This document shows, in pieces, positions 6,933 to 14,288 of a stretch of 14,354 nt of DNA. The DNA comes from DATCSE01 sp036568605. GTDB taxonomy: Bacteria; Pseudomonadota; Gammaproteobacteria; Burkholderiales; Burkholderiaceae_C. The notes under the pieces were generated by a model. That model was given only the letters and a program-made list of their open reading frames with translations, searched no databases and was not told where the DNA came from. Made by a program: the position numbers and the translations under genes. Location of the stretch: positions 1-14,354 of the forward strand of contig DATCSE010000108.1 of NCBI GenBank assembly GCA_036568605.1, written 5' to 3'. Numbering within the stretch: position 1 is the first letter of the stretch; every line of letters starts with the position of its first letter.

Positions 6933-6950
6933 ACGTCATGCACCGGTCAT
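6933..6950 (+). promoter_or_regulatory. Pho-box-like direct repeat upstream of the phospholipase C gene
   Basis: ACGTCAT-GCAC-CGGTCAT: two 7-mers at the exact 11-bp period of a PhoB site, matching CTGTCAT at 5 of 7 and 6 of 7. A -10-like TAACGT follows after 10 bp (6961-6966), the spacing at which PhoB replaces a -35. Phospholipase C genes of this family are known PhoB targets in Pseudomonas, which fits. Confidence 0.6.
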
Positions 6951-7034
6951 CGCGTATCCCTAACGTGCGCCGCGCAGCACCGAACGACACGTTGCGCCAA
7001 CGAACTTCGATCACCTTCACGCAAGGCCACCTCC

Positions 7035-9275
7035 ATGAGCAACCAAGACCGTCGTCACTTTCTTCGCGCCGTTGCCGGCGCGGCCGGCGCCACCGCGGCG
7101 ATGACCAGCTTCCCGCCGGCGATCGCGCGGGCGCTCGCGATTCCGGCGAACCGGCGCACCGGGACGATCCGCGATGTCGAGCACATCGTGATCCTGATGC
7201 AGGAGAACCGTTCGTTCGACCACTACTTCGGCACGCTGAACGGCGTGCGCGGCTTTGCCGACCGCTTCCCGATCCCGGTGCCGGACCAGCCCGGCATCGT
7301 CGGCAAGACGGTCTGGACGCAGCCGAACCAGGTGGCCGGCGGGTTGCCGGCGGCGATCGCGCCGTTCCGGCTGAACACGCAGCAGAACTTCCCGGTGATG
7401 CGAGTCGAAGGCACGCCGCACTCGTGGGCCGACGCGCAGCTCGCGTGGGACCAGGGCCACATGAACAACTGGCCGCGCTACAAGGCGAACCACTCGATGG
7501 GCCACTACGCGCAGGCCGACCTGCCGTTCCAGTGGGCGCTGGTCAACGCGTTCACGATCTGCGACGCGTACCACTGCTCGTCGCAGACCGGCACCAACAC
7601 GAACCGCCTGTTCCTGTGGACCGGCACGAACGATCCGCTCGGCAAGGGCAACGGCCCGGCGACCTACAACGACTACGACTGGTTCGACTCCGACCCCGGC
7701 AACAACGGCGGCTACACCTGGACCACCTACACCGAGCGTCTCGAAGCTGCCGGCATCAGCTGGCAGGTCTACGAGAACATGGACGACAACTTCACCGACA
7801 ACCCGCTGGCCGGCTTCCAGAGCTTCCGCGCCGCGTGGTTCAACAAGCCCGGCGCCTCGGCCTCGCTGAAGGCGCGCGGCGTCAGCACGCGCGACCTGGA
7901 CAAGCTCAAGGAGGACGTGCTCGCCGACAAGCTGCCGCAGGTCTCGTGGATCGTCGCGACGGCCGAGGGCTCGGAGCACCCGGGCCCGTCGAGCCCGGCA
8001 CAAGGCGCCGACTACACCGCGAAGGTGCTGGAGGCGCTGACCGCGAACCCGGAGGTCTGGAGCAAGACCGTGCTGTTCCTCAACTTCGACGAAAACGACG
8101 GCTTCTTCGACCATGTACCGCCGCCCGCGGCGCCGTCCTACGTTACGTACGACGCCGATCCGGACAAGGCCGTGCTCGCGGGCGCGTCGACCGTGGACAC
8201 GACCGGCGAGTACCACGAAGTGATCGTGCCGTACCGCAGCAGCGCGCTCGAGCTGTCGCTGAAGCATCGCCCGTACGGCCTCGGGCCGCGCGTGCCGATG
8301 TACGTGATCTCGCCGTGGAGCAAGGGCGGCTGGGTCAACTCGGAGGTGTTCGACCACACCTCGGTCGTGCGTTTCATCGAGAAGCGCTTCGGGGTGCGCG
8401 AGCCCAACATCACGGCCTGGCGGCGTGCGGTCTGCGGCGACCTGACCTCGGCATTCAACTTCGCCGACCCGGACAACACCGCGTTCTTCCAGAACCTGCC
8501 GGCGACGCTGGCGCTCGCGAACCAGGCGCGTGCGCTGCCCGGCCGCACGCTGCCCACGGTGCCGGCCCAGACCGTGCTGCCGGTGCAGGCCGATGGCGTG
8601 CGCCCATCGTGCGCGCTCCCGTATGAATTCGCGGTCAACAGCAAGGTGGTCTCGCGCTGGCATCCGGATCGCGCGGCGAGCGCGAAGATCCACCTGAGCT
8701 TTGTCAACAGCGGGCGCAGCGGCGCGGTGTTCCACGTCTACGACCGGCTGCGGCTGGCCGAGCTGCCGCGGCGCTACACCGTCGGCGCCGGCAAGCGCCT
8801 GTCCGACACCTGGCTGCCGGCCGCGGGCGGCGCCTACGACCTGTGGGTGCTGGGGCCGAACGGCTTTCATCGCCACTACACCGGCGATGTCGACGGCGTC
8901 GACGATGAGGGCGTGCGCCGCGGCAACGGTGTCGGCTGCCCGAACCCGGACGTGCAGGTCGAATGCGATGCGCGCAGCGGCGAGCTGGTCGTGCGCTTCT
9001 TCAACGGCGGCCACGCCGCCGCGCACTTCGTGCTCGAGGCGAACCGCTACTTCGTTGCGACGAAGGCGCGGTACCACGTGGTCGAGCGCGGCGAGAACGT
9101 GATCCGCCTGCCGCTGGCCGGCAGCAACTACTGGTACGACTTCAGCGTGCGTGTGACCAACCTGGCCGGCTTCAGCCGGCGCTTCGCCGGGCGGCTCGAG
9201 ACGGGCCTGCCGTCGGTCAGCGATCCGGCGATGTACGGGCCGGCAGTCGGCGACCAGTACAAGGTCAACGGCTGA
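7035..9275 (+). CDS. Tat-exported phosphocholine-type phospholipase C
   Basis: A 746-residue member of the bacterial phosphocholine-specific phospholipase C family (PlcH/PlcN type, alkaline phosphatase superfamily). Such enzymes split phosphatidylcholine to diacylglycerol and phosphocholine outside the cytoplasm. The N-terminus DRRHFLRAVAG is a twin-arginine signal followed by a hydrophobic stretch to about residue 35. The catalytic domain begins with HIVILMQENRSFDHYFGTL (50-68, metal ligands in QENRSFD). It continues with the TGTNTNR segment (185-191), which carries the Thr nucleophile region, then NFDENDGFFDHV (350-361) and FDHTS (439-443). Two C-terminal DUF756-type beta domains follow (about 530-615 and 640-725). 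Family length is normal. The ATG at 7035 begins right at the Tat signal; only a weak AAGG lies 8 nt upstream. Candidate Pho boxes precede it. Substrate range (haemolytic or not) cannot be read from sequence. Confidence 0.93.
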   Translation: MSNQDRRHFLRAVAGAAGATAAMTSFPPAIARALAIPANRRTGTIRDVEHIVILMQENRSFDHYFGTLNGVRGFADRFPIPVPDQPGIVGKTVWTQPNQVAGGLPAAIAPFRLNTQQNFPVMRVEGTPHSWADAQLAWDQGHMNNWPRYKANHSMGHYAQADLPFQWALVNAFTICDAYHCSSQTGTNTNRLFLWTGTNDPLGKGNGPATYNDYDWFDSDPGNNGGYTWTTYTERLEAAGISWQVYENMDDNFTDNPLAGFQSFRAAWFNKPGASASLKARGVSTRDLDKLKEDVLADKLPQVSWIVATAEGSEHPGPSSPAQGADYTAKVLEALTANPEVWSKTVLFLNFDENDGFFDHVPPPAAPSYVTYDADPDKAVLAGASTVDTTGEYHEVIVPYRSSALELSLKHRPYGLGPRVPMYVISPWSKGGWVNSEVFDHTSVVRFIEKRFGVREPNITAWRRAVCGDLTSAFNFADPDNTAFFQNLPATLALANQARALPGRTLPTVPAQTVLPVQADGVRPSCALPYEFAVNSKVVSRWHPDRAASAKIHLSFVNSGRSGAVFHVYDRLRLAELPRRYTVGAGKRLSDTWLPAAGGAYDLWVLGPNGFHRHYTGDVDGVDDEGVRRGNGVGCPNPDVQVECDARSGELVVRFFNGGHAAAHFVLEANRYFVATKARYHVVERGENVIRLPLAGSNYWYDFSVRVTNLAGFSRRFAGRLETGLPSVSDPAMYGPAVGDQYKVNG

Positions 9276-9390
9276 GCAGACCGACAAGAAGCGTTCAACA
9301 ACGAGGGCTCTCTTTCGCGGTCCTTGCGTCGGTAACAGCGCGTTGCGCAGATCCCCAGATTTCAGGGTGCTGCGCCGCGCGCTGCGCTGC

Positions 9391-9396
9391 TAGGCT
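9391..9396 (+). promoter_or_regulatory. Candidate -10 element of dacB (leaderless arrangement)
   Basis: TAGGCT ends 6 nt before the GTG at 9403, placing the expected transcription start on the start codon itself. No Shine-Dalgarno and no good -35 are visible. Confidence 0.35.
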
Positions 9397-9402
9397 CGCC
9401 GC

Positions 9403-10914
9403 GTGTTGACTGCCCGCACCCTTCGTCTGTTGGTCTGCGCCGTGGCGCTGGCCTGGATGTGTGCGGGCACGGGGGAGGTCGTCGCGAAATCGGCGCGCCA
9501 GCGCGGTGCGGCCGCGGCCTCCGGCGTGCCGGGGCCGGTGGCCGGCGCGATCGGCGCGTCGGGCCTGCCGCTGAGGAGCTTCGGCTTCTATGCGCGGGAG
9601 GTCGGCGGCAGCGAACGCACGCTCGCCGCGCTGAATGCCGACACGCCGTACACGATGGCCTCGACCACCAAGGTCGTGACCTCGCTCGCGGCGCTGGACC
9701 TGCTGGGCCCGTACTACCGCTGGCGCACGTCGGCGTACGCGATGGGGCCCATCGTGCGCGGCCGGCTGCTCGGCGATCTGCTGATCGTCGGCGGCGGCAA
9801 CGCGCAGCTCACGTCTTCCGAGCTGCAGGCCTGGTTCACGCGGATGCGCGAGCAGGGGCTGGAGGACATCCAGGGCGACATCGTGCTCGACCGCTTCGCG
9901 TTCGACCTGAGCGACGCGGACCACCTGCACACGCCCGCGCAGTCGGCTTATCAACCGCGCCATGTCTGGCCGGCGGCGCTGACGCTGGACGAAGGCCGGC
10001 TCGGCATCACGGTCGCGGCGGCGCGCGGAGCCCGGCGCGTGGGGCTGTCGCTGAAGCCGGAGTTGAGCGACGTCACGCTGATCAACCGGGTCGCGTCCGG
10101 CGCCGGCTGCGAGGTCAGCGCGCGCTGGGACGAAAGCGCCGACGGTCCGGGCGGCGTGGCGCGTATCGTCGTGCGCGGGAGCTGGAGCGCGGCCTGCGGC
10201 ACGCGCACGGTCGAGTTCATCCCGCCGCCGCACAGCGGCTATGCGGCCCGCGCGCTGCCGGCGATGTGGGCCAAGGCCGGCGGCATCCTGCGCGGGCGCG
10301 TGGTTGCTTCCGACAAGCCGCTGGGCGACAAGGCGCTGCCGACCGGCCCGGACGGCGAGGCGCTGCAGCCGCTGTCGTTCCAGCGCTCGAAGCCGTTGCC
10401 CGAGCTGGTGCGCGACATCAACAAGACCAGCGACAACATGGCGGCGCGCAACCTGATGCTGTCGCTGTCGCCCGGCTTTCCCGAGCGCCCGGCGACGCTC
10501 GCCGGTGCGCAGAAGATCATGCGGATGTGGCTGCGCGACCAAGGCATTGCCGACGGCGACATCGAGGTCGAGAACGGCTCGGGTCTGTCGCATTCCGAAC
10601 GCGCAAAGCCGCGCGCGCTGGTGGAGCTGCTGCGCAAGGGCTGGCATGCCGATCAATCCGAGGCGTTCCTCGATTCGCTGCCGGTCGCCGGCGTCGACGG
10701 CACGCTCGCGAACCGCCTGGTCGGCGGCAAGGCGCAAGGGCGCGCGTTCCTGAAGACCGGCACGCTGAACGACACCTGTGCGCTGGCCGGTTATGTGCGC
10801 GCGCTGAGCGGCCGGCTGTACGCGGTGTCGGCGATGGTGAACCACGCCGGCGGCGCGGCCGCGGGGCGTCCGGCGCTCGATGCGTTCATCGAGTGGGTGG
10901 CGCGCAACGGTTGA
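9403..10914 (+). CDS. dacB: D-alanyl-D-alanine carboxypeptidase/endopeptidase (PBP4-type, peptidase S13)
   Basis: A 503-residue periplasmic penicillin-binding protein of class C that trims D-Ala from peptidoglycan stem peptides and can cut 4-3 cross-links. The three active-site motifs are all present: S-T-T-K (87-90, nucleophile Ser87), S-D-N (343-345) and K-T-G (451-453). The large insertion between the first two motifs (about 110-330) is typical of S13 enzymes. The N-terminus (TLRLLVCAVALAWMCAG) is a signal peptide, probably cleaved near residue 28. The start is GTG; upstream sequence has a -10-like hexamer but no ribosome site. The gene follows the phospholipase by 127 bp and is convergent with the JmjC-like gene, with a 29-bp gap and no visible terminator. 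Confidence 0.95.
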   Translation: MLTARTLRLLVCAVALAWMCAGTGEVVAKSARQRGAAAASGVPGPVAGAIGASGLPLRSFGFYAREVGGSERTLAALNADTPYTMASTTKVVTSLAALDLLGPYYRWRTSAYAMGPIVRGRLLGDLLIVGGGNAQLTSSELQAWFTRMREQGLEDIQGDIVLDRFAFDLSDADHLHTPAQSAYQPRHVWPAALTLDEGRLGITVAAARGARRVGLSLKPELSDVTLINRVASGAGCEVSARWDESADGPGGVARIVVRGSWSAACGTRTVEFIPPPHSGYAARALPAMWAKAGGILRGRVVASDKPLGDKALPTGPDGEALQPLSFQRSKPLPELVRDINKTSDNMAARNLMLSLSPGFPERPATLAGAQKIMRMWLRDQGIADGDIEVENGSGLSHSERAKPRALVELLRKGWHADQSEAFLDSLPVAGVDGTLANRLVGGKAQGRAFLKTGTLNDTCALAGYVRALSGRLYAVSAMVNHAGGAAAGRPALDAFIEWVARNG

Positions 10915-10943
10915 GACGACGACCGCGCTGCCCAAGCAGCGGC

Positions 10944-11900
10944 TCAGGCCCTGGCCTGCCGCGAAGCATGGGTCAGGTTCTTGGCGTGGCGATAGGCATG
11001 CAGCAACGCGGCCTTCGCTTCGTCGACCAGCGCGTGGCGGCGCACGGCCGAGGGCTGCAGGCCCATCTGGCGCAGGCGCTGGTTGACGCGGTGGGCGTCG
11101 GTCCAGACGTCCGACGTGTGCGTGCGGAACGTCATCGCGAGCGAAACCGACAGTGCCGGTCCCGTGTAGACCAGATGCGGCGCGATGAACGGGTGGTGCA
11201 CGCCCAGCCCCGGTGCTAGATCGAACTTCGCCGCCTTGGCCTCGAACGACGGCTTGTAGGTGGGCCGGTCGCCGTCGTAGGCGAGCAACCTGTCGCGCTG
11301 TTCGGGGGTCATGATCTCGTCGTCCTGCGGGTCCCACAGGAAGACCGTCTTGGTCCCTCGAATTTGCAGCAGGAAGTTCATCTCGCGGTCCATATGGTAC
11401 GGGGTCACCGCACCGCGCGCCGAGATGAAGACGTAAGTGGCGTACCAGGTGACGTGCGGATCCTGCGCACGGATCTGCAGGCCGATTTCTGCGAGCAGCG
11501 CCTCGATCACCGGCCGGTACTGCGGATCGTACTCAGGGTTGCTGATGACGATGTAGCCCTCCAGCTCCTCCAGGCGCTCCGTCAGATCGTTCAGCGAGAG
11601 GCCGCCGTTGTAGCGCGGGACCGACGTGTCGAACTCGGTGTCGATCGGCACCTTGCCGACCCGGCAACCGACGCGCTTCGGGTCCATCCGGCGACACAGC
11701 GCGAACAGCGCGGGAAGGTCGAAGAGTTCGTGCTGTGCCAACCGGTGTTTCACCAGGAACCCGGCGCGGTTGTATGAGTTGCGCACAACGGGTGGATCGA
11801 GCTCTATCCACCGGGGGGCTCGGCTGCTGCGGGATCTGCTGAGCAGCTCATCGTATTCGCGACGCGAGAGGGACCGGCCGAGGGCGAACGTTTCCTGCAC
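10944..11900 (-). CDS. JmjC/cupin-like putative Fe(II)/2-oxoglutarate dioxygenase
   Basis: A 318-residue protein with a C-terminal JmjC-like cupin domain. The core is YVFISARGAVTPYHMDREMN (156-175), with the metal motif H-x-D at H169 and D171. It is followed by FLLQIRGTKTVFLWDP (176-191), whose Lys184 is a candidate 2-oxoglutarate ligand. The third metal ligand is one of the His residues in VHHPFIAPH (234-242). These features are typical of bacterial JmjC/cupin_8-type hydroxylases, which modify proteins or small molecules. The N-terminal 100 residues (LSRREYDELL, ELDPPVVRNSYNRAGFLVKHRL) are not recognised. GTG at 11900 is preferred because GGAG lies 6 nt upstream. An upstream in-frame GTG at 11945 would add 15 residues. 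It is divergent from the two TIGR04325 methyltransferases. The substrate is unknown. Confidence 0.75.
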   Translation of the reverse strand: MQETFALGRSLSRREYDELLSRSRSSRAPRWIELDPPVVRNSYNRAGFLVKHRLAQHELFDLPALFALCRRMDPKRVGCRVGKVPIDTEFDTSVPRYNGGLSLNDLTERLEELEGYIVISNPEYDPQYRPVIEALLAEIGLQIRAQDPHVTWYATYVFISARGAVTPYHMDREMNFLLQIRGTKTVFLWDPQDDEIMTPEQRDRLLAYDGDRPTYKPSFEAKAAKFDLAPGLGVHHPFIAPHLVYTGPALSVSLAMTFRTHTSDVWTDAHRVNQRLRQMGLQPSAVRRHALVDEAKAALLHAYRHAKNLTHASRQARA

Positions 11901-11906
11901 GATGTT

Positions 11907-11910
11907 CTCC
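11907..11910 (-). promoter_or_regulatory. Ribosome binding site fixing the GTG start of the JmjC-like gene
   Basis: GGAG on the minus strand, 6 nt before the GTG at 11900. The upstream alternative GTG at 11945 has no such site. Confidence 0.6.
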
Positions 11911-12076
11911 GTCTGACTCGGCACCAGGCACGAGGTGTGCCCCACTGTACACCCGGTGAAGTTGCATACGGCATCACCGCGGCGCGCCGTGTCCCTTACT
12001 CATGGGATGTCGGATATGCAGGGTTTCAGTAAGCGGCGCCGCAATGAACAGCAGTATGCTGGCCTCGACGATCGAG

Positions 12077-12081
12077 AGGAG
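12077..12081 (+). promoter_or_regulatory. Ribosome binding site of the first TIGR04325-type gene
   Basis: AGGAG, 6 nt before the ATG at 12088; it decides against the longer reading from 11935. A -10-like TATGCT (12055-12060) lies just upstream, but no -35 at proper spacing is seen. Confidence 0.65.
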
Positions 12082-12087
12082 CAGTTC

Positions 12088-13173
12088 ATGCCTCATGCCG
12101 TGTTGCGTCAAATCGTCCGCAGCGTGCTGCCGGAAGCCGTGCTGCGCATGCGCTACCAGCGGTACTTCTTTCGCACCAGGCCGGCCATCGGCTACATGCA
12201 GTTCGGCAAGTTCGCGTCGGCCGACGAGGCACAGGATCTGTTGCGATCCAACGGGCAGGATGGACGCTACGCGATGGATCAGGAGCAGTGGGCGGTCGAG
12301 CGAACGGTCCAGTATTTCGCCCATGACTATCCGGTGCTGTACTGGCTGAGCCGGTTGATCGAGCCGGGCAGCCGGCTGGTCGATCTCGGGGGCGCGACCG
12401 GCGTCACCTATCGGCTGTTCAAGTCCAGGCTGCAGTTGCCGGCTGACTTCGAATGGCAGGTCAACGAGTTGCCCGAGGTGATCGAGTACGCGCGCCGCGC
12501 CGTCGAACGCGAGTCCGTGCCGCATCTGTCGTTCACCGACGACTGGCGGGCCATCGACAGGGCGGCGATCGTGCTGTCCGCCGGGGCGGTGCAATTCTTT
12601 CCCCGGCCGCTGTCGGCGATGCTGGCCGAGGTGCACGACCGTCCGGCGGATGTGATCGTCAACCGCATCCCGCTGACCGAGAACGGAACGACCTTCTACA
12701 CGCTGCAGAACACAGGGCGCTCGATCGCGCCGATGCGGGTCGAGTCGCGCTCGGGGTTCATCGCGGACCTGGCCGGGCTGGACTACGAACTGGTCGACGA
12801 ATGGAAGTGCCTCGAGAATTCGCTGGACGTTCCGTTCCATCACGAATGCGACCTGACGTACTTTCGAGGGTATTACTTCCGCCTTCGGCAGCGTGGGTCC
12901 GCCAGCGGAGTTGCCCGCACGGCGCCGGAGCCGGAGCGCATCGACCGGCCGCGACGCGAGCGCGACGCGCAGGCGCCGAGGCTGCGCCGGCATCCGGTGC
13001 TGCATCCGGCGATGGGCGCGCGCGACGCGGCCCGACATTCCTCGAACGGTGCGGCACGCGCCGTCGGCCATTCGGCCACCCAGCCTCGAAGCCACGCGGC
13101 ACGACAGGAGACCTGGCCGGCGTGTCGCGTGACGGGCCGAACGCGATCCGAACGGGGCGGCCGGCGAGCCTGA
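12088..13173 (+). CDS. TIGR04325-type putative methyltransferase, copy 1, with Arg-rich C-terminal extension
   Basis: A 361-residue protein whose first 268 residues match the LIC12133/TIGR04325 family of putative SAM-dependent methyltransferases, often found in polysaccharide or surface-modification clusters. The SAM loop is LVDLGGATGVTYRLF (97-111). It is followed by FEWQVNELPEVIEYAR (121-136), VLSAGAVQFFPRP (162-174), DVIVNRIPLTENGTTFYTLQN (188-208) and GYYFRLR (261-267), where the family normally ends. Residues 269-361 are Arg/Ala/Pro-rich, without recognisable motifs, and look like translated intergenic DNA. The CAG at 12889-12891 sits where a stop is expected and is one T-to-C change from TAG. 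The gene is divergent from the JmjC-like gene and followed by a paralogue. The acceptor substrate is unknown. Confidence 0.8.
   Translation: MPHAVLRQIVRSVLPEAVLRMRYQRYFFRTRPAIGYMQFGKFASADEAQDLLRSNGQDGRYAMDQEQWAVERTVQYFAHDYPVLYWLSRLIEPGSRLVDLGGATGVTYRLFKSRLQLPADFEWQVNELPEVIEYARRAVERESVPHLSFTDDWRAIDRAAIVLSAGAVQFFPRPLSAMLAEVHDRPADVIVNRIPLTENGTTFYTLQNTGRSIAPMRVESRSGFIADLAGLDYELVDEWKCLENSLDVPFHHECDLTYFRGYYFRLRQRGSASGVARTAPEPERIDRPRRERDAQAPRLRRHPVLHPAMGARDAARHSSNGAARAVGHSATQPRSHAARQETWPACRVTGRTRSERGGRRA
12892..13173 (+). other. Low-complexity C-terminal tail, likely former intergenic DNA
   Basis: This in-frame stretch encodes about 93 residues rich in Arg, Ala and Pro beyond the natural end of the methyltransferase. 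The paralogue downstream ends at the equivalent point (ALRLRS, then stop). All three forward frames and the opposite strand stay open over much of it, as expected for very GC-rich DNA, and no other gene is recognisable here or in the following 123 bp before the next start. Confidence 0.5.
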
Positions 13174-13223
13174 CCGACCGTGTCCGGCCCGCCGCGCCGG
13201 CCGGACCCCCTGCATCCTGGTGA

Positions 13224-13252
13224 TTCGCACAAGGCGGACGACTCCCTAGACT
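13224..13252 (+). promoter_or_regulatory. Candidate sigma70-type promoter of the second TIGR04325-type gene
   Basis: TTCGCA (13224-13229) and TAGACT (13247-13252) are 17 bp apart, each matching 4 of 6 consensus positions. The predicted start near 13259 leaves a leader of about 38 nt that carries the ribosome site. This suggests that the second methyltransferase has its own promoter rather than depending on the first gene. Confidence 0.5.
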
Positions 13253-13285
13253 GCCGCTCGCCGCGGCAAGCCCAGCCGCACCTAT

Positions 13286-13290
13286 GGGAG
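13286..13290 (+). promoter_or_regulatory. Ribosome binding site of the second TIGR04325-type gene
   Basis: GGGAG, 6 nt before the ATG at 13297. It decides the start against a longer in-frame reading from the GTG at 13180. Confidence 0.7.
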
Positions 13291-13296
13291 ATCGGG

Positions 13297-14112
13297 ATGG
13301 CGGTGGGGAGGATTCAGCAAGCGCTGAATGGCATCGGCAATCTGCCGGGGCTCAGACAGATGCGGATGCGCAGTTTCGATGCCGCATTCGCCGCGGGCCT
13401 GCGCGTGGGATGCTTCCGCGGCGTGTTCGCGACGTCGGCCGAGGCAGCCAGTGCGGCGCCGCCCACGCGGCCGCTGGGATACGACCACGACGACGCGGCC
13501 GCGATGTACCGCGACCGGCTGAACCGTGTCTACCCGGCCGACTACCCGATGATGGTGTGGCTCAAGAACGCGTTCGCCGACGGCGCCCGCTCCGTCTACG
13601 ACCTCGGCGGCCACATCGGCATCGCGTACTACGCGTACCAGCACATCATCGAGTTCCCGAACGACGTGTCGTGGACCGTTCACGACGTGCCCGCCGTGCT
13701 CGAATCCGGACGCCGCGAGGCCCAGCAGCGTGATCCGGCGCGCCGCCTCAGCTTCTCGGACCGCCACGATGCAGCGTCCGGCGTGGACGTGCTCTTCACG
13801 GCCGGCTGCCTGCAGTATCTCGAGGACACGCTCGCGCAGCGTGTGGCCGCGTTGCAAGTCAAGCCGACCTGGCTGTTCGTCAACCTGCTGCCGCTGCACG
13901 AACGCCGCGCCTACTGGACCGTGCAGAGCATCGGCACGGCGTTCTGTCCATATCGCATCCAGCACACGAAGACCTTCTTCAGCGACCTCCAGGCGTTGGG
14001 CTATGACGTGCTCGACACCTGGGAGAACCCTGAAAAGGAGTGCTGGATCGCGTTCGACCCGGACCATTCGCTCGATCGCTACCACGGTGCGGCCTTGCGG
14101 CTGCGGTCCTGA
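13297..14112 (+). CDS. TIGR04325-type putative methyltransferase, copy 2
   Basis: A 271-residue protein of normal length for the LIC12133/TIGR04325 putative methyltransferases. The central features align with copy 1: SVYDLGGHIGIAYYAYQ (99-115) against LVDLGGATGVTYRLF; VSWTVHDVPAVLESGRR (124-140) against FEWQVNELPEVIEYARR; VLFTAGCLQYLED (165-177); WLFVNLLPLHERRAYWTVQ (192-210); LGYDVLDTWENPEKECWI (234-251). Outside these blocks the two copies share little, so the duplication is old or the genes came separately. The N-terminal 40 residues are basic and amphipathic with no signal peptide. It has its own promoter-like sequence and a strong Shine-Dalgarno. A tRNA-Gly gene follows 76 bp downstream. 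The substrate is unknown; SAM use is inferred from the DLGG loop. Confidence 0.85.
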   Translation: MAVGRIQQALNGIGNLPGLRQMRMRSFDAAFAAGLRVGCFRGVFATSAEAASAAPPTRPLGYDHDDAAAMYRDRLNRVYPADYPMMVWLKNAFADGARSVYDLGGHIGIAYYAYQHIIEFPNDVSWTVHDVPAVLESGRREAQQRDPARRLSFSDRHDAASGVDVLFTAGCLQYLEDTLAQRVAALQVKPTWLFVNLLPLHERRAYWTVQSIGTAFCPYRIQHTKTFFSDLQALGYDVLDTWENPEKECWIAFDPDHSLDRYHGAALRLRS

Positions 14113-14172
14113 CCCCGGCCTCGTCGCGGTTCGCGGTGTGACCCCTGGGCTCGAGCACGCAAACCGATCGCG

Positions 14173-14178
14173 TACACT
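14173..14178 (+). promoter_or_regulatory. Candidate -10 element of the tRNA-Gly gene
   Basis: TACACT lies 10 nt before the mature tRNA 5' end, followed by CGCGCCC. No clear -35 is visible at 16-18 bp. Confidence 0.4.
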
Positions 14179-14188
14179 CGCGCCCATC

Positions 14189-14262
14189 GCGGGCGTAGCT
14201 CAATGGCAGAGCTGAAGCTTCCCAAGCTTAAGACGAGGGTTCGATTCCCTTCGCCCGCTCCA
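14189..14262 (+). tRNA. tRNA-Gly (anticodon CCC), CCA encoded
   Basis: A complete 74-nt cloverleaf. The acceptor stem GCGGGCG (14189-14195) pairs perfectly with CGCCCGC (14252-14258), followed by T73 and an encoded CCA. The D stem is GCTC/GAGC (14198-14201, 14209-14212). The anticodon loop is TTCCCAA (14219-14225) with CCC at 14221-14223, which decodes GGG. The variable loop is AGAC. The T arm is GAGGG-TTCGATT-CCCTT (14235-14251). It closely resembles E. coli tRNA-Gly(CCC) by recall. One oddity is an apparent G-A mismatch at the top of the anticodon stem (14214 with 14230). Confidence 0.97.
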
Positions 14263-14269
14263 CGTCCCT

Positions 14270-14288
14270 CCGACCGTTGACCGGTCGG
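14270..14288 (+). terminator. Hairpin just after tRNA-Gly, possible terminator
   Basis: CCGACCG (14270-14276) and CGGTCGG (14282-14288) form a perfect 7-bp stem with the loop TTGAC, starting 8 nt after the tRNA CCA end. There is no following T-run, so it may act as a processing or weak termination signal rather than a classic intrinsic terminator. Confidence 0.45.

Noticed and set aside
7017..9287. Long open frame on the minus strand opposite the phospholipase C gene
   Set aside because: It has no recognisable domain, and the plus frame is a full-length, motif-complete phospholipase.
9295..11337. Long open frame on the minus strand opposite dacB
   Set aside because: The product is low-complexity Arg-rich, while the plus strand encodes all three penicillin-binding motifs of dacB.
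11995..12033. Inverted repeat CTTACT ... AGTAAG in the region between the JmjC-like and first methyltransferase genes, and short palindromes GGCGCGCC and GCGGCGCCGC
   Set aside because: The arms are only 6 bp with 27 bp between them, and short GC palindromes are expected by chance here; there is no link to a known regulator.
13030..13090. Minus-strand sequence resembling a tRNA-Ser/Leu D-arm (GGTGGCCGAATGGCC) with a GTTCGA-like element after it
   Set aside because: There is too little sequence between the two elements for an anticodon arm and variable loop, and no matching acceptor stem or CCA end, so it is not a tRNA.
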